A DNA stretch of 64,000 bases from Marinibacterium anthonyi (GCA_003217735.2 CP031585.1:1475501-1539500); one strand, 5' to 3'. Numbered from the stretch's first letter, positions 1-7,646 are shown. The notes: generated from the letters alone by a model not told the origin. Program-made: numbers and translations.

Positions 1-305
1 TTGTTCAGTTCATCTTCCCCGGCTTCGCCCCGCGTGTATTCGTGCCAGAGCACCCGGATCAGTTCGATCTGTGCGAAGCTCGCCATGCCGGGCCGGTCGC
101 CGTAGTCTGCACCGCGCGCCTGGAGCGGCGTGAAGCCCAGCCATTGCAGGAAGCCCATCATGGCCTCGAAGCCGTCACCGTCCAGTTCCTTCGTGCTGGT
201 AACTCCGGCGATCTGCACGAGGGCGCTACGCCAAGTCGCATCGTCCAGTCCGGTCTTGGACTTCCCCGTCCAGAGGAACTTGAGCTGTTGAGGAGTGATT
301 GTCAT
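1..305 (-). CDS. GemA-like (DUF1018) phage protein, C-terminus cut off
   Basis: This leftward gene runs off the window, leaving 101 visible residues from the ATG at 305. The start (TPQQLKFLWTGKSKTGLDD) and the later MGFLQWLGFTPLQ stretch resemble the DUF1018/GemA (Mu gp16) family, found in the early operons of Mu-like phages and thought to modulate host gene expression. Its ATG overlaps the stop of the preceding gene (ATGA), so it belongs to the transposase operon and is probably translated by coupling. The family call rests on remembered sequence resemblance and position. The missing C-terminus prevents a length check. Confidence 0.7.
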   Translation of the reverse strand, partial: MTITPQQLKFLWTGKSKTGLDDATWRSALVQIAGVTSTKELDGDGFEAMMGFLQWLGFTPLQARGADYGDRPGMASFAQIELIRVLWHEYTRGEAGEDELN

Positions 306-802
306 GAGAGCAACTCCTTTTCTGATGCCTGAGTGGTTGCGCTACGGATGATGGAAGCCAGTCGAGATGCGGCCTTACCTTCGGTCTCAGCCGCACTGCG
401 CATGGCACGTTCGGCGAGTTCCATTACAGCCAGGGGGCCATAGTCATCGGATGCGAAGTAACCCATGCTGATACCAGCATGCAGCAACTCGAATACCGAA
501 GCTGCGGAGTTCAGAAGGTTTTGCAGATCCTCGGTCGAGCTGCATACAGCGTTCGCCTCTGTGCGGGGAAGAGCAAGTGTCACGCAATCGCCTTGATCGT
601 GAGCCTGCCGCAAACGGCGCAGCTCGCCAGTCAGTCGGTGGGCTTCGTCCACGACACCCACGATGTGACCGAACGCTGTATGCTCACACTGACCGATTTC
701 ATCTTGGATCAAGTGAACGGCGGTCAAAAGAGGGTGCTCAAGCCCGGCCAGATGCGCTTCGAACTCCGTGAAAAGGTCGGCCATCGAATGGAGGTCTTTC
801 AT
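302..802 (-). CDS. Hypothetical phage early protein, 166 aa
   Basis: I do not recognise this protein. It has 166 residues, no signal peptide or membrane segment, and is mostly predicted helix. An amphipathic central part (residues about 45-75, rich in E, R, L and H) and an Ala/Glu-rich C-terminal helix suggest an oligomerising cytoplasmic protein. It sits between a 100-aa unknown protein and the GemA-like gene, sharing 4-base overlaps with both, so it belongs to the phage early operon. Early regions of Mu-like phages usually hold several small accessory genes at this place, but no function can be assigned from sequence. Confidence 0.65.
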   Translation of the reverse strand: MKDLHSMADLFTEFEAHLAGLEHPLLTAVHLIQDEIGQCEHTAFGHIVGVVDEAHRLTGELRRLRQAHDQGDCVTLALPRTEANAVCSSTEDLQNLLNSAASVFELLHAGISMGYFASDDYGPLAVMELAERAMRSAAETEGKAASRLASIIRSATTQASEKELLS

Positions 803-1101
803 TGGATCGGCCCCCCTTTGCCATGAGGGTCAGAAATGACCGCGCTAAGGATGACTGGGGCCAGTGCCCGCTTCATCCTTTCGGCGCGCTCCGCGTCTTG
901 CCGAAGGCCCGTCGCCAGTGCCAATAGATCTTGTGACTCGGACGGCCCGATTTGATCTGCATTCAGGATCTCCAAGAACCGTTCCGAATAGTTCCAGGCG
1001 ATGGTCGGAAATTCTGCGAGGGCGGCCGTCATTTCGCGAGCCGGCTCCACCTGAGACGCCTTAAGCGGGAAGAAGACGTTCACGTCACGATCCTCCTTCA
1101 T
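799..1101 (-). CDS. Hypothetical phage early protein, 100 aa
   Basis: A short soluble protein of unknown function, predicted mainly helical, without a recognisable motif. It begins with MKEDRDVNVFFPL and ends in a helical Arg/Ala-rich stretch followed by a Gly-rich tail. The ATG at 1101 overlaps the stop of the MuB-like gene, and its own stop overlaps the next ATG. The three genes are therefore translationally coupled, and conserved spacing rather than similarity is the support for it being real. It could be an accessory of transposition or a host-takeover factor; neither can be shown here. Confidence 0.6.
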   Translation of the reverse strand: MKEDRDVNVFFPLKASQVEPAREMTAALAEFPTIAWNYSERFLEILNADQIGPSESQDLLALATGLRQDAERAERMKRALAPVILSAVISDPHGKGGPIQ

Positions 1102-1877
1102 TTCATGCCCCTCGGTGCAAGCTTCATGTCGATGATCGCCGCTTTGAGATGTTCCAGCGTCGGCGCATCTTCGCCTGCGAACAGCACGGCGATTTGGGTG
1201 ACGTTCACAACATTGCGGAGACCGCCTTTCAGCCTCGCAATCGCATGCAGCGCGTCGATAGCTGCCGGATTGGCGAAGGGAGTGCCCTCAACCAATGCCG
1301 CAACGTCGGCCCTGCTGGAGTGCCGGATCACGACCGGGCGCATCATCCGACTTTGCAGCTGCGGCTTATTCTCAATGGAGCTGGGTAGGTCCAGATCTCC
1401 ACAGAACACTAGGTGAAACCGCCCTGTTTCCGCCGTAGCTCGCAGCCATTCGAAGGCTTCGCCGATTTGACCGGTCTTGCGGTTGCGCTGATTGAGATAC
1501 TGCGCTTCATCAACAATCAGCACGCGGCCTTGACCGATGTATGCGGCGATCTTGTCGCGCGCCTCGGAATGGCAGTTGAATGTTGGCTTCGCATACCCCC
1601 AGAGATTTGCAAGAGCGTGAGCGAAGTTCCACGCCGTACCCTCTCCACATGCCGCCTGAATATAGATCGCGTCTTGCCCTAGCGTCTCGCAGAAGCGCTG
1701 AACAGCGGACGTCTTGCCGGTGCCCGGTGCGCCAGCGATCATTGTGAGGGCTGGGCGATCCGCCGCATTTACCAGGTCGAGCGAACGCCGGATGTCCTTT
1801 GCAGTTTCCGTGTTTGCCCAATCGCCGATCCCGCGTTGGACAATGCCGGGATTGGCAATGCTTAGATGCTGTGCCAT
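1098..1877 (-). CDS. MuB-type AAA+ ATPase, transposition target selector
   Basis: A 259-residue ATPase of the MuB/TniB/ExeA group. Walker A is at residues 49-57 (GAPGTGKTS) and Walker B at about 119-125 (VLIVDEAQ), followed by a sensor-like stretch (FHLVFCGDLDLPSS). In the Mu system the B protein binds DNA with ATP, marks target sites, activates the transposase and gives immunity to self-insertion. The gene lies 67 bp downstream of the transposase stop in the same direction, as in Mu. The N-terminal 30 residues (GIVQRGIGDW) resemble the short N-terminal region of phage homologues. The length is a little under the 312 residues of Mu B. Confidence 0.9.
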   Translation of the reverse strand: MAQHLSIANPGIVQRGIGDWANTETAKDIRRSLDLVNAADRPALTMIAGAPGTGKTSAVQRFCETLGQDAIYIQAACGEGTAWNFAHALANLWGYAKPTFNCHSEARDKIAAYIGQGRVLIVDEAQYLNQRNRKTGQIGEAFEWLRATAETGRFHLVFCGDLDLPSSIENKPQLQSRMMRPVVIRHSSRADVAALVEGTPFANPAAIDALHAIARLKGGLRNVVNVTQIAVLFAGEDAPTLEHLKAAIIDMKLAPRGMK

Positions 1878-1944
1878 TGTTGCCTCCGTTCAATGTGAGG
1901 GCTGACGCCCTCGGTGAATGGCATGGGGGGCGGTGCAACGCCTC

Positions 1945-3903
1945 TCATGCCGACGAACCGCCTCGCGAGCCTTTGGCTGCAAGAGCGGCATCCATGTTCC
2001 GCAGGAACTCTGCGGGAATAGTTTGTTTCTCCTGATTGTCGCGCGGCGCGCGCTCGCGCAGCGGTGTACCGAACCGGCCGCCGACAACTTTTCGGGCCGG
2101 AGGCTTCGGCGTATCCTCGGGCATGGTCGCGGCGTTCAGTGCAGCCAGCGCCTCGCAATAGGATGCGTCATCAAGGTAATTGTTGGCCGCCTCCGCCGCA
2201 GCGACTGCTACACGAGCGGCCTTGCGGTTGCGCGCAGCCTCACGGATGCTGTCAACGCTGCCATAGGCCCCGGGTTTGACCGGCTCGATATCCCGGCAGA
2301 TGAAAACGCCGTCTTCATCATACGCCATGGCAGGCGCGTTGAAATCGTCGGGGTCGCGTCCCAGCAGAATGCGTTTCCCGGTGCCGTGGAACCGCAAAAG
2401 CACGTCTTGCGTTTCCGGCCCACCATAGAGCCAGCCATTCGCCGTCACCCGCCCAAACCGATCAACCGCGACCGGTTTCCAGATCAACCCGGCCAGATAG
2501 AGCTGATGCGCGGTCGGAAGGCGCACCGGGCGTCCGTCCTGCGCGCGCAGATCAAGCCCCTCGCTGAACACCTGATCATAGGACCGCCCGCGTGCGCCCT
2601 GGCTGCGCCGCCCGGTCTCGCTGTTGTGACGGGCAACTTCGCGCGCCAGAACGGCTTTTGCCGCCTCAACCGGAACTGGCACCACGTTTGGCGATGGGCT
2701 CGCGCCAGGCGCATGCCCCGCGTGCGCGTCCCGGAACTCCGGCCCATCGTCCACAGAACGGGACAGCGTTGCAAAGGTCCGCTCGGCAATCTTCGCCTGA
2801 GCGTTCTTCGGAAGGGCGAAATGCAGCTTGATCCCCATCGTCTTGCAAATGCCGATAGGCTGAACACCGTTCGCCTTGCCATTGCGGAACCGATACGCCG
2901 CGCCGCCCGCCACCAAATGCCCGGCAAAGGCGGAACCGTTGTCGGTATAGAGCCGGTCGAAGATACCATGCCGCTCGCAGACCCGCTTGATCAGCCTAAC
3001 CGTGCCCACCGCGTTCTCCGAAGGGCCAAGTTCCCAACCGAGAACCATGTTCGAAGCCACATCCACAAGCGCCAGCATGACAGGCCGAACCGCCTTGCCG
3101 TCCCCCCAGTCCACCCAAAAATCCAGTGTCCGACCGTCGAGCGATACCCATTCCATTGACAGGATAGAGGTCTTGTCGCGATGGGCCGGGATGCTAAGCT
3201 GCTTTGCGGTCTGATCGCGTCCTAGGCGCACAGAACGCCGTTGCGCTTCGCTTAACTCGTTCCAGCGACGATAGAAAGTCGGATAGGATGGCACCGCCCA
3301 ATCCATTGCCGGGCCTGCGTCTCGCACCCTGCGCCAAGCTTCTTTGAGGGGCCAATCCGGGGCTGCATCCCGGATCATGGTCAGAAAGAACCGCCAGGCG
3401 TCATCACTGATCTCGGCACGCTTCACCGTCGCCTTGTAGTCGTCCAGAAGCGCTGGGGCAAAGTTGATCGGATCTACCCCTTGAACCGCCTTTGTAAGTC
3501 GCTTCAAAGACGGGTCTGACGTGCCTTCCAACCCGAACCTCTCACGCACGAGCGCGAAGCGCTGCGCCTCTTTCAACCCCTGCGCACGCAGAGCCGTGAG
3601 CAGTCGAGCGATGGCTGCCCGGCGCTCCGCTCGCGCCCGTCGGGTTGGCGCGACCTCTTCAAGCATGCGGTGTGCGTCAGTGTTGTAGACACCCGGTTCA
3701 AGGTGCAGAAAGTCCATGTCGCGACGGAGGTATGCGATGCGCACTTCACCGGGTAGTGCGGAGAGAGCAACATATTCCGGTGAGCGCCCATCCTTGAAAT
3801 CATGCGCGATCTCGATTCCATTTACCCGGAGCCACCTTGAGGCCGAGGATCGATGTATCGGAATTGGGCCCAAGCCGAGGATGTCACGGACGCGAAGCAT
3901 CAT
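1945..3903 (-). CDS. MuA-type DDE transposase
   Basis: Using the ATG at 3903 this is 652 residues, close to Mu A (663). An N-terminal HTH-type end-binding region (residues about 1-70, MLRVRDILGLGPIPIHRSS) is followed by helical DNA-binding domains. An RNase H-like core begins near residue 245. Probable catalytic acids are D256 (VSLDGRT), D321 (YTDNGSAF) and E374 (AKIAERTF), spaced as in MuA. A beta-barrel and a basic C-terminal region follow. The start was chosen because it overlaps the upstream stop (ATGA) and begins directly with the end-binding domain; a longer frame to 4179 would run through the operator. Catalytic residues appear intact, so the enzyme is probably active. Confidence 0.93.
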   Translation of the reverse strand: MMLRVRDILGLGPIPIHRSSASRWLRVNGIEIAHDFKDGRSPEYVALSALPGEVRIAYLRRDMDFLHLEPGVYNTDAHRMLEEVAPTRRARAERRAAIARLLTALRAQGLKEAQRFALVRERFGLEGTSDPSLKRLTKAVQGVDPINFAPALLDDYKATVKRAEISDDAWRFFLTMIRDAAPDWPLKEAWRRVRDAGPAMDWAVPSYPTFYRRWNELSEAQRRSVRLGRDQTAKQLSIPAHRDKTSILSMEWVSLDGRTLDFWVDWGDGKAVRPVMLALVDVASNMVLGWELGPSENAVGTVRLIKRVCERHGIFDRLYTDNGSAFAGHLVAGGAAYRFRNGKANGVQPIGICKTMGIKLHFALPKNAQAKIAERTFATLSRSVDDGPEFRDAHAGHAPGASPSPNVVPVPVEAAKAVLAREVARHNSETGRRSQGARGRSYDQVFSEGLDLRAQDGRPVRLPTAHQLYLAGLIWKPVAVDRFGRVTANGWLYGGPETQDVLLRFHGTGKRILLGRDPDDFNAPAMAYDEDGVFICRDIEPVKPGAYGSVDSIREAARNRKAARVAVAAAEAANNYLDDASYCEALAALNAATMPEDTPKPPARKVVGGRFGTPLRERAPRDNQEKQTIPAEFLRNMDAALAAKGSRGGSSA

Positions 3904-4088
3904 TGGTCGTTGGCCCCGGAAGCTTTCAGGATGCGAGCAACCAACTCCTTTGCTTTCGGTCCTGTCCAAGTGCCCTTGAGCGCCTTGTTCGCATTTTGCG
4001 GTGCAACTCCATTGGCAAGGCACCACGCGCGCAATGATGTGCCACGCAACACAAACCCCGACCGGATACGGTTCTGGCGATCCTTCAT
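3900..4088 (-). CDS. Small Ner-like DNA-binding protein
   Basis: A 62-residue protein encoded between the operators and the transposase. The central part (TSLRAWCLANGVAPQNANKA) reads as a helix-turn-helix, followed by a basic helix. Position and size match Ner of Mu (75 aa), which represses the early and repressor promoters. The ATG at 4088 was chosen because upstream in-frame starts (ATG 4124, TTG 4160) lie inside the operator palindromes; a gAGGgt stretch lies about 12 bases before it, so the ribosome site is weak. The stop overlaps the transposase ATG. Equivalence to Ner is inferred from position; similarity is only general. Confidence 0.55.
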   Translation of the reverse strand: MKDRQNRIRSGFVLRGTSLRAWCLANGVAPQNANKALKGTWTGPKAKELVARILKASGANDQ

Positions 4089-4098
4089 CTTTTGCGCT

Positions 4099-4155
4099 AC
4101 CCTCGACCATGTGTTTATACCCATTCGAGGGTATATTACACCCGGATATGGGTAA
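4099..4155. promoter_or_regulatory. Tandem palindromic operators between phage repressor and early genes
   Basis: The divergent region contains the perfect 20-bp dyad TATACCC-ATTCGA-GGGTATA (4116-4135), then a second ACCC-N6-GGGT dyad (4140-4153). A degenerate third element starts with ACCC at 4099. Dyad centres lie at about 4105.5, 4125.5 and 4146.5, that is 20-21 bp or two helical turns apart. This is the layout expected for cooperative binding of the HTH repressor or the Ner-like protein to the early promoter. Binding is inferred. Confidence 0.55.
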
Positions 4156-4169
4156 ATCAAGGGGCTGAC

Positions 4170-4700
4170 ATGACGGCACCAGTTTTTTCTGAAAGGCTTC
4201 GAAGCCTGAAGGATGAGAAGAACCTTACGGTTCAGGAAATGGCCGACTTGTGCGGTATTTCGAAGCGAACCCTTGAAAAGTATATGCTAAGGACTGGCGC
4301 GGTCACTCCTGGCGTTGATGCCGTTGTTGCTATTTGCAGTGCCTTCGACGTCTCCGCAGATTGGCTTCTGGGCCTATCCACTGACAGCATCCATTCCCAC
4401 TCGGAGGTCGAGGCGACCGAAGTCGCTGCGAAAGCGGTACTTGAGCAGTTCATCGCTACAGTGAACTATACCCAGCAATGGGCGGAAAGGTCTCAGGCTG
4501 GCTCTCTGTTCGTTGACGGAAAGCTTTTTGGAAACGACCCGGCCGACTTGGCGAGTGACTATGCCTATCGGATCCTGAAACTACGCTCGGAAATCTTGGC
4601 AGGCCATGTAGGCACGAACTTACGGATTGGCCCCGCAACAGACGGTTCACGACCTCTTGTCTTGGACCCGCGCGAACTCTTCAAGATGGACAAGACCTAA
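4170..4700 (+). CDS. Phage c-type repressor, HTH_XRE protein
   Basis: This 176-residue protein is transcribed away from the transposase operon. Residues about 8-62 form an XRE-type helix-turn-helix (LTVQEMADLCGISKRTLEKY), ending in SADWLLGLS, the usual end of a phage CI-type DNA-binding domain. The C-terminal part is helical, with no Ser/Lys peptidase dyad visible, so RecA-stimulated self-cleavage is not indicated. ATG 4170 was chosen for the AAGGGG ribosome site 5 bases upstream and because it starts the HTH domain directly; an upstream in-frame ATG at 4092 lies across the operators. Position and orientation match the Mu c repressor, so it probably maintains lysogeny. Confidence 0.78.
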   Translation: MTAPVFSERLRSLKDEKNLTVQEMADLCGISKRTLEKYMLRTGAVTPGVDAVVAICSAFDVSADWLLGLSTDSIHSHSEVEATEVAAKAVLEQFIATVNYTQQWAERSQAGSLFVDGKLFGNDPADLASDYAYRILKLRSEILAGHVGTNLRIGPATDGSRPLVLDPRELFKMDKT

Positions 4701-4710
4701 GCCATGCGGC

Positions 4711-4728
4711 GTGCGCAGAAATGCGCAC
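4711..4728 (+). terminator. GAAA-tetraloop hairpin after the repressor gene
   Basis: GTGCGCA-GAAA-TGCGCAC is a perfect 7-bp stem closed by a GNRA tetraloop, starting 10 bases after the repressor stop. There is no T-run behind it, so it may be an RNA-stabilising hairpin or a weak terminator rather than a classic intrinsic terminator. Confidence 0.4.
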
Positions 4729-4744
4729 AACTCGCGCAACGCCA

Positions 4745-4910
4745 TGTTGAAAACATTGAATAATTTGCTGCAATAATGCCTGTCAGGCTTGGGTTTCTGG
4801 CGATTTTTGCCCGAAAAGTATCAAACCCCATGAAATCGCCAATCCGCAACCCACTGAAAACATTAAGTTCTGTTTTCTACAGGTATCAAACTGGGTGAAA
4901 CCCGTCATCA
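4745..4910. repeat. Prophage end repeats, putative transposase-binding sites and attachment end
   Basis: Two copies of GTATCAAAC-N4-TGAAA start at 4818 and 4883, 65 bp apart. Two copies of TGAAAACATT start at 4748 and 4855. All four share a CAA...TGAAA skeleton in the same orientation. They lie in noncoding DNA between the repressor stop and the first host gene, where Mu carries its L1-L3 transposase-binding sites. The phage end probably falls at a CA within 4906-4910. The identity of the repeats as transposase sites is inferred. Confidence 0.5.
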
Positions 4911-4972
4911 GCCCCCGATCGCGCCCACCCGCCCACCCCGCGATCGCGGGCTGAACCTTGGGCGCGAGTGGC

Positions 4973-5815
4973 TCAGGACGGCGTCTTGCCCCGGTAGCGC
5001 CAGAAGCGGCGGATCTCGGCGTAGAGGTCGGGGTTCATGACGTGGGGCAGGTGGCCCCGGTCGCGATACCAGGTGACATCGGCGTTCCTGAGGCGCGCGG
5101 CAAAGCGGACGATGGCGGCCGAGGGGCTGACCGGGTCGTGGGTGCCGTGGAAGAAGCGCACGGGTGTGTCGGGCCGGCGGGCCTGGCGGGACGGGGTCCA
5201 GAATGCCGTGCCGATCCCGTGGAAGAACAGCATGCGGAAGGACGGGGTGATCGTCGGCCCGGCGCTGCGACCGCCGGGGTCGGCGGCCAGGGGCGGGCGC
5301 CTGTCGGTGCGTCCGAACAGCAGCAGCTGAAAAACCTCGAACCAGATCACGCGCCAGGGGGCGCCCGGATGGCGGCGGCGGATCTTCAGGATGTCGGTGC
5401 CCATCCAGATCACCGAAGCAAGCAGGTAGGGAAAGGGCGCCGGGGCCGCGATGGCGGCGAAGGTCACGTCCGGGCAGGTCAGGCGGCCGCGGATTTCGAA
5501 ACAGATGGCGGCGCCGGCCGAGATGCCCACCAGGTCGATCCGCTTGGCCGGGCTTTTGTTCAGCCGTGCCGCGATGCGCCGTCCGTTGGCGCGCACCCGC
5601 ACCGGGTGATCCAGCGCGCGGCCATCCAGACCGGGAAAGGCCAGTTCCACCAGCGCCGTGCCCGAGGGCAGGCCATCCGTCAGCGGGGCGAAGGTTTCCA
5701 GCCGGGTCAGCGCGCCGGGGGTCACCACCAGGATGCGCCGGGCCTGGGCCAGGGGCGTGCCGGACAGGCGCAGGCCGTCGCGGTCGAGGGGGCGTATGGG
5801 GTCCGGTGCGTTCAT
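4973..5815 (-). CDS. Alpha/beta hydrolase family protein
   Basis: A 280-residue cytoplasmic protein with an alpha/beta-hydrolase layout: a core strand (RILVVTPGALT), the nucleophile elbow GISAG (Ser as nucleophile), a late acid in HGTHDPVSP and a terminal His in DRGHLPH. A hydrophobic cap with FPYLLASVIWMG and FQLLLFG occupies residues about 145-215. The ATG at 5815 was chosen; an upstream in-frame ATG exists at 5851 but adds unconserved residues. It is the first host gene after the prophage end, and an 8-bp inverted repeat downstream (4916-4946) may be its terminator. The substrate is unknown. Confidence 0.85.
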   Translation of the reverse strand: MNAPDPIRPLDRDGLRLSGTPLAQARRILVVTPGALTRLETFAPLTDGLPSGTALVELAFPGLDGRALDHPVRVRANGRRIAARLNKSPAKRIDLVGISAGAAICFEIRGRLTCPDVTFAAIAAPAPFPYLLASVIWMGTDILKIRRRHPGAPWRVIWFEVFQLLLFGRTDRRPPLAADPGGRSAGPTITPSFRMLFFHGIGTAFWTPSRQARRPDTPVRFFHGTHDPVSPSAAIVRFAARLRNADVTWYRDRGHLPHVMNPDLYAEIRRFWRYRGKTPS

Positions 5816-5948
5816 GGCCCGATGGAGAGCGTCTGAAACGACGCCTGTCAAATGCGCAGGTGGCCGCAGGGCCGATCGCGGTGTGATTAATGGTAGATGT
5901 ATAGCATCCCTATATACGCAATGTCATGAATCTGTTACATCCGGGCGC

Positions 5949-6278
5949 ATGATCCACCGTCTTCTTCCTGCGCTGATCCTGCTGATGCCCGTGACCGGCC
6001 TGGCCAAGGGGTCGCCCCTGGCCGAGGTCATCTGTGACAGCACGGACCGGATGCGCGACCGGCTGGAACACCAGTTCGGCACGCGCCGGCAGGCCATGGG
6101 GCTGCGCGGCCCCGAAGAGGTGATGGAGGTCTGGACCGATGCGCGCGGCGACTGGACCATGGTGGTGACCTATGCGACCGGCACGTCGTGCATCGTGGCG
6201 ATGGGCGAGGATTGGCAGCAGACCGATCAGACGAATGGGCGCTCGGACGTCCCCGAGGGCGATCTTGATCCGGCCTGA
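5949..6278 (+). CDS. Small secreted protein, conserved hypothetical
   Basis: A 109-residue protein with a clear signal peptide (RLLPALILLMPVTGLAKG, cleavage near residue 20), hence periplasmic. The mature part contains two cysteines (VICDS and TSCIV) that could form a disulfide. A W-T-D-A-R-G-D-W-T stretch followed by G-x-S-C-x-V-x-x-x-G-x-x-W recalls a family of small periplasmic proteins common in Rhodobacteraceae whose function is not established. The gene diverges from the hydrolase at 5815, with a 133-bp AT-richer gap that should hold both promoters. No catalytic motif is apparent. Confidence 0.75.
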   Translation: MIHRLLPALILLMPVTGLAKGSPLAEVICDSTDRMRDRLEHQFGTRRQAMGLRGPEEVMEVWTDARGDWTMVVTYATGTSCIVAMGEDWQQTDQTNGRSDVPEGDLDPA

Positions 6279-6402
6279 CGGCAGGGATCGTTGTGAATCG
6301 TGAAACAAATGTGGCGGCAATCCGAAAAAGGGTGGACTTGATCGCCGTCCGGTCGTCTGATGACCGGATCCACCACGTTTTCATTCCTGACCGGGAGCTG
6401 CC

Positions 6403-6702
6403 ATGTTTCTGAAACCGTTTCTTTATGCCTGTGCGGCAACACTTGCCGCCGGGGCGGTGATGGCCAGCGATGCGGCCAATGTCCAGCAATCGTCATCGCA
6501 ATCCCCGCTCGGGATCTATGCAACCGGCAGCCGCGACAATTACTGCCCGGCCGGCTTGCAGCCGGTGACGGTGGACGGCACGACAAGCTGCGGCACGCCG
6601 AACCGGTCGGGCACGTATGACGAGGCCAGGCGCACGCCCTATGGTGGCCATGGCACGGCCCGTTACGACAGCTGCGCACCGGGCATCAAAGGCTGCTATT
6701 GA
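6403..6702 (+). CDS. Small secreted cysteine-containing protein, unknown
   Basis: A 99-residue protein with a signal peptide (residues 1-24, ending AVMASDA). The mature chain has four cysteines (NYCPAG, TSCGT, DSCAPG, KGCY) and is rich in Gly, Ser and Tyr, suggesting a small disulfide-bonded periplasmic or exported protein. I do not recognise a named family. It stands alone, 124 bp after the preceding gene, and is followed by a region of degenerate 21-bp tandem repeats. The signal peptide and even cysteine spacing support it being real. Metal binding or a structural role are both possible. Confidence 0.62.
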   Translation: MFLKPFLYACAATLAAGAVMASDAANVQQSSSQSPLGIYATGSRDNYCPAGLQPVTVDGTTSCGTPNRSGTYDEARRTPYGGHGTARYDSCAPGIKGCY

Positions 6703-6735
6703 GCGGCCTTGGCCCGCGGGCCGCCGTGCGACCTG

Positions 6736-6819
6736 CCCGCGCAGGCATGCTTGTGGCCCGCGCAGGCGCGTTTGTGGCCCCTGCACGCATGCTTGGGAAA
6801 CGCAGGCGCGCCTGGGAAA
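6736..6819. repeat. Degenerate 21-bp tandem repeat
   Basis: Four units start at 6736, 6757, 6778 and 6799, exactly 21 bp apart. The first two begin CCCGCGCAGGC and end TTTGTGG or CTTGTGG; the later two are more diverged but keep the GCAGGC/GCACGC and CTTGGG/CCTGGG blocks. The array lies between the secreted protein gene and the convergent cold shock gene. No gene is supported in 6703-6907. Confidence 0.55.
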
Positions 6820-6907
6820 ATGCGCCCCGGCAAAGCCTGGGCGCAAAGGCTGCTTGGATTTTTCAGCTGATGGGACAGCCTTCAGACCTTGCCGCTTGAG
6901 GCGTCTT

Positions 6908-7114
6908 TCAAAGCGGCTTCAGGTCACCGGCCATGGTTCGACCGTCACGGCCTTCGACCAGTTCATATCCGATTTTCTGATTGTCGGCGAGGCCGGTCAG
7001 ACCGGACCGTTCCACTGCCGAAATATGAACGAACACGTCCTTGCCGCCTTCGTCCGGGGCGATAAAACCGTACCCCTTGGTTGTATTGAACCATTTCACG
7101 GTGCCAGTCGGCAT
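6908..7114 (-). CDS. Cold shock protein (CspA family)
   Basis: A 68-residue single cold shock domain. RNP1 (KGYGFIA) and RNP2 (VFVHIS) are both present, and the start MPTGTVKWFNTTKGYGF is typical. Csp proteins bind single-stranded RNA and DNA and melt RNA structure. ATG 7114 was chosen because it begins at the conserved domain edge; an upstream ATG at 7171 would add unconserved residues. A long leader up to about 7230 is available for post-transcriptional control. An extra stretch after HISAVERSGLTGLADNQ is usual for alphaproteobacterial members. Whether it is cold inducible cannot be told. Confidence 0.95.
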   Translation of the reverse strand: MPTGTVKWFNTTKGYGFIAPDEGGKDVFVHISAVERSGLTGLADNQKIGYELVEGRDGRTMAGDLKPL

Positions 7115-7331
7115 GTCCCGTGTCTCCTTTTGCCTTAGGTCCTGCAGCCCCAAAAGACCGCATTTGCACACGAACCCGCCTTTCAGACCATCGGTCCGGT
7201 TGGCTTAGACCGAAGCTGACATGACGGTTGGCGCCTGTTGAGTTTCGCACGGCGAGACGAAAAATCAAGAAAAACACCTGTGAATTCCAAGGCGTGCCAT
7301 TTATTTGAACTTTTAAGAAAGAGGAATGGTC

Positions 7332-7646
7332 ATGAGAATATACGGATTAAAGACCTGCGATACCTGCAGAAAGGCAATTCGGGCTTTGCCCGGGGCCGAT
7401 TTCAAGGATGTTCGCGCCGATGGCGTGCCAGAAGCGGTGCTTCGCCGAGGGTTTGAAACCTTCGGCGATGCCTTGCTCAATACCCGGTCGACCACCTGGC
7501 GCGGCCTGGACGAGACCGAGCGCGCGCGCCCGCCGCTTGAGCTGCTGGCGGATCATCCGACCCTGATGAAGCGGCCGCTGATCGAGGATGGCGAGGCGAT
7601 GTACCTGGGCTGGACCAGGGACGTGCAGGCGGCGCTGGGCGTCTGA
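7332..7646 (+). CDS. ArsC/Spx-family reductase-like protein
   Basis: A 104-residue thioredoxin-fold protein of the ArsC/Spx/YffB family. The N-terminus MRIYGLKTCDTCRKA carries a CxxC motif, followed by the family's insertion (GFETFGDALLNTRSTTWR) and the HPTLMKRPLIE segment with the conserved Arg-Pro. Members include glutaredoxin-dependent arsenate reductases and uncharacterised YffB-like proteins; no arsenic genes are nearby, so the latter is more likely. ATG 7332 is preferred over ATG 7326 because AGAGGA lies 7 bases upstream. It converges tail-to-tail with the bufferin operon, the two stops being adjacent. Confidence 0.9.
   Translation: MRIYGLKTCDTCRKAIRALPGADFKDVRADGVPEAVLRRGFETFGDALLNTRSTTWRGLDETERARPPLELLADHPTLMKRPLIEDGEAMYLGWTRDVQAALGV

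Larger units (their letters stand above)
1..4910 (-). mobile_element. Early end of a Mu-like prophage (continues past left edge)
   Basis: The gene set and order match the left (early) end of Mu-like transposable phages seen in reverse. Reading leftward from the host junction come a divergent HTH repressor, a small Ner-like DNA-binding protein, a MuA-type transposase, a MuB-type ATPase, small unknown proteins and a GemA-like protein. All leftward genes are tightly packed, most with 4-base ATGA overlaps. Repeats at 4745-4900 look like end-binding sites for the transposase. Host genes resume with the hydrolase at 4973-5815. The exact end is inferred: Mu family ends carry a terminal CA on this side, and the CA pairs at 4906-4907 or 4909-4910 are candidates. 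Late genes are not in the window, so it cannot be said whether the phage is complete. Confidence 0.85.
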
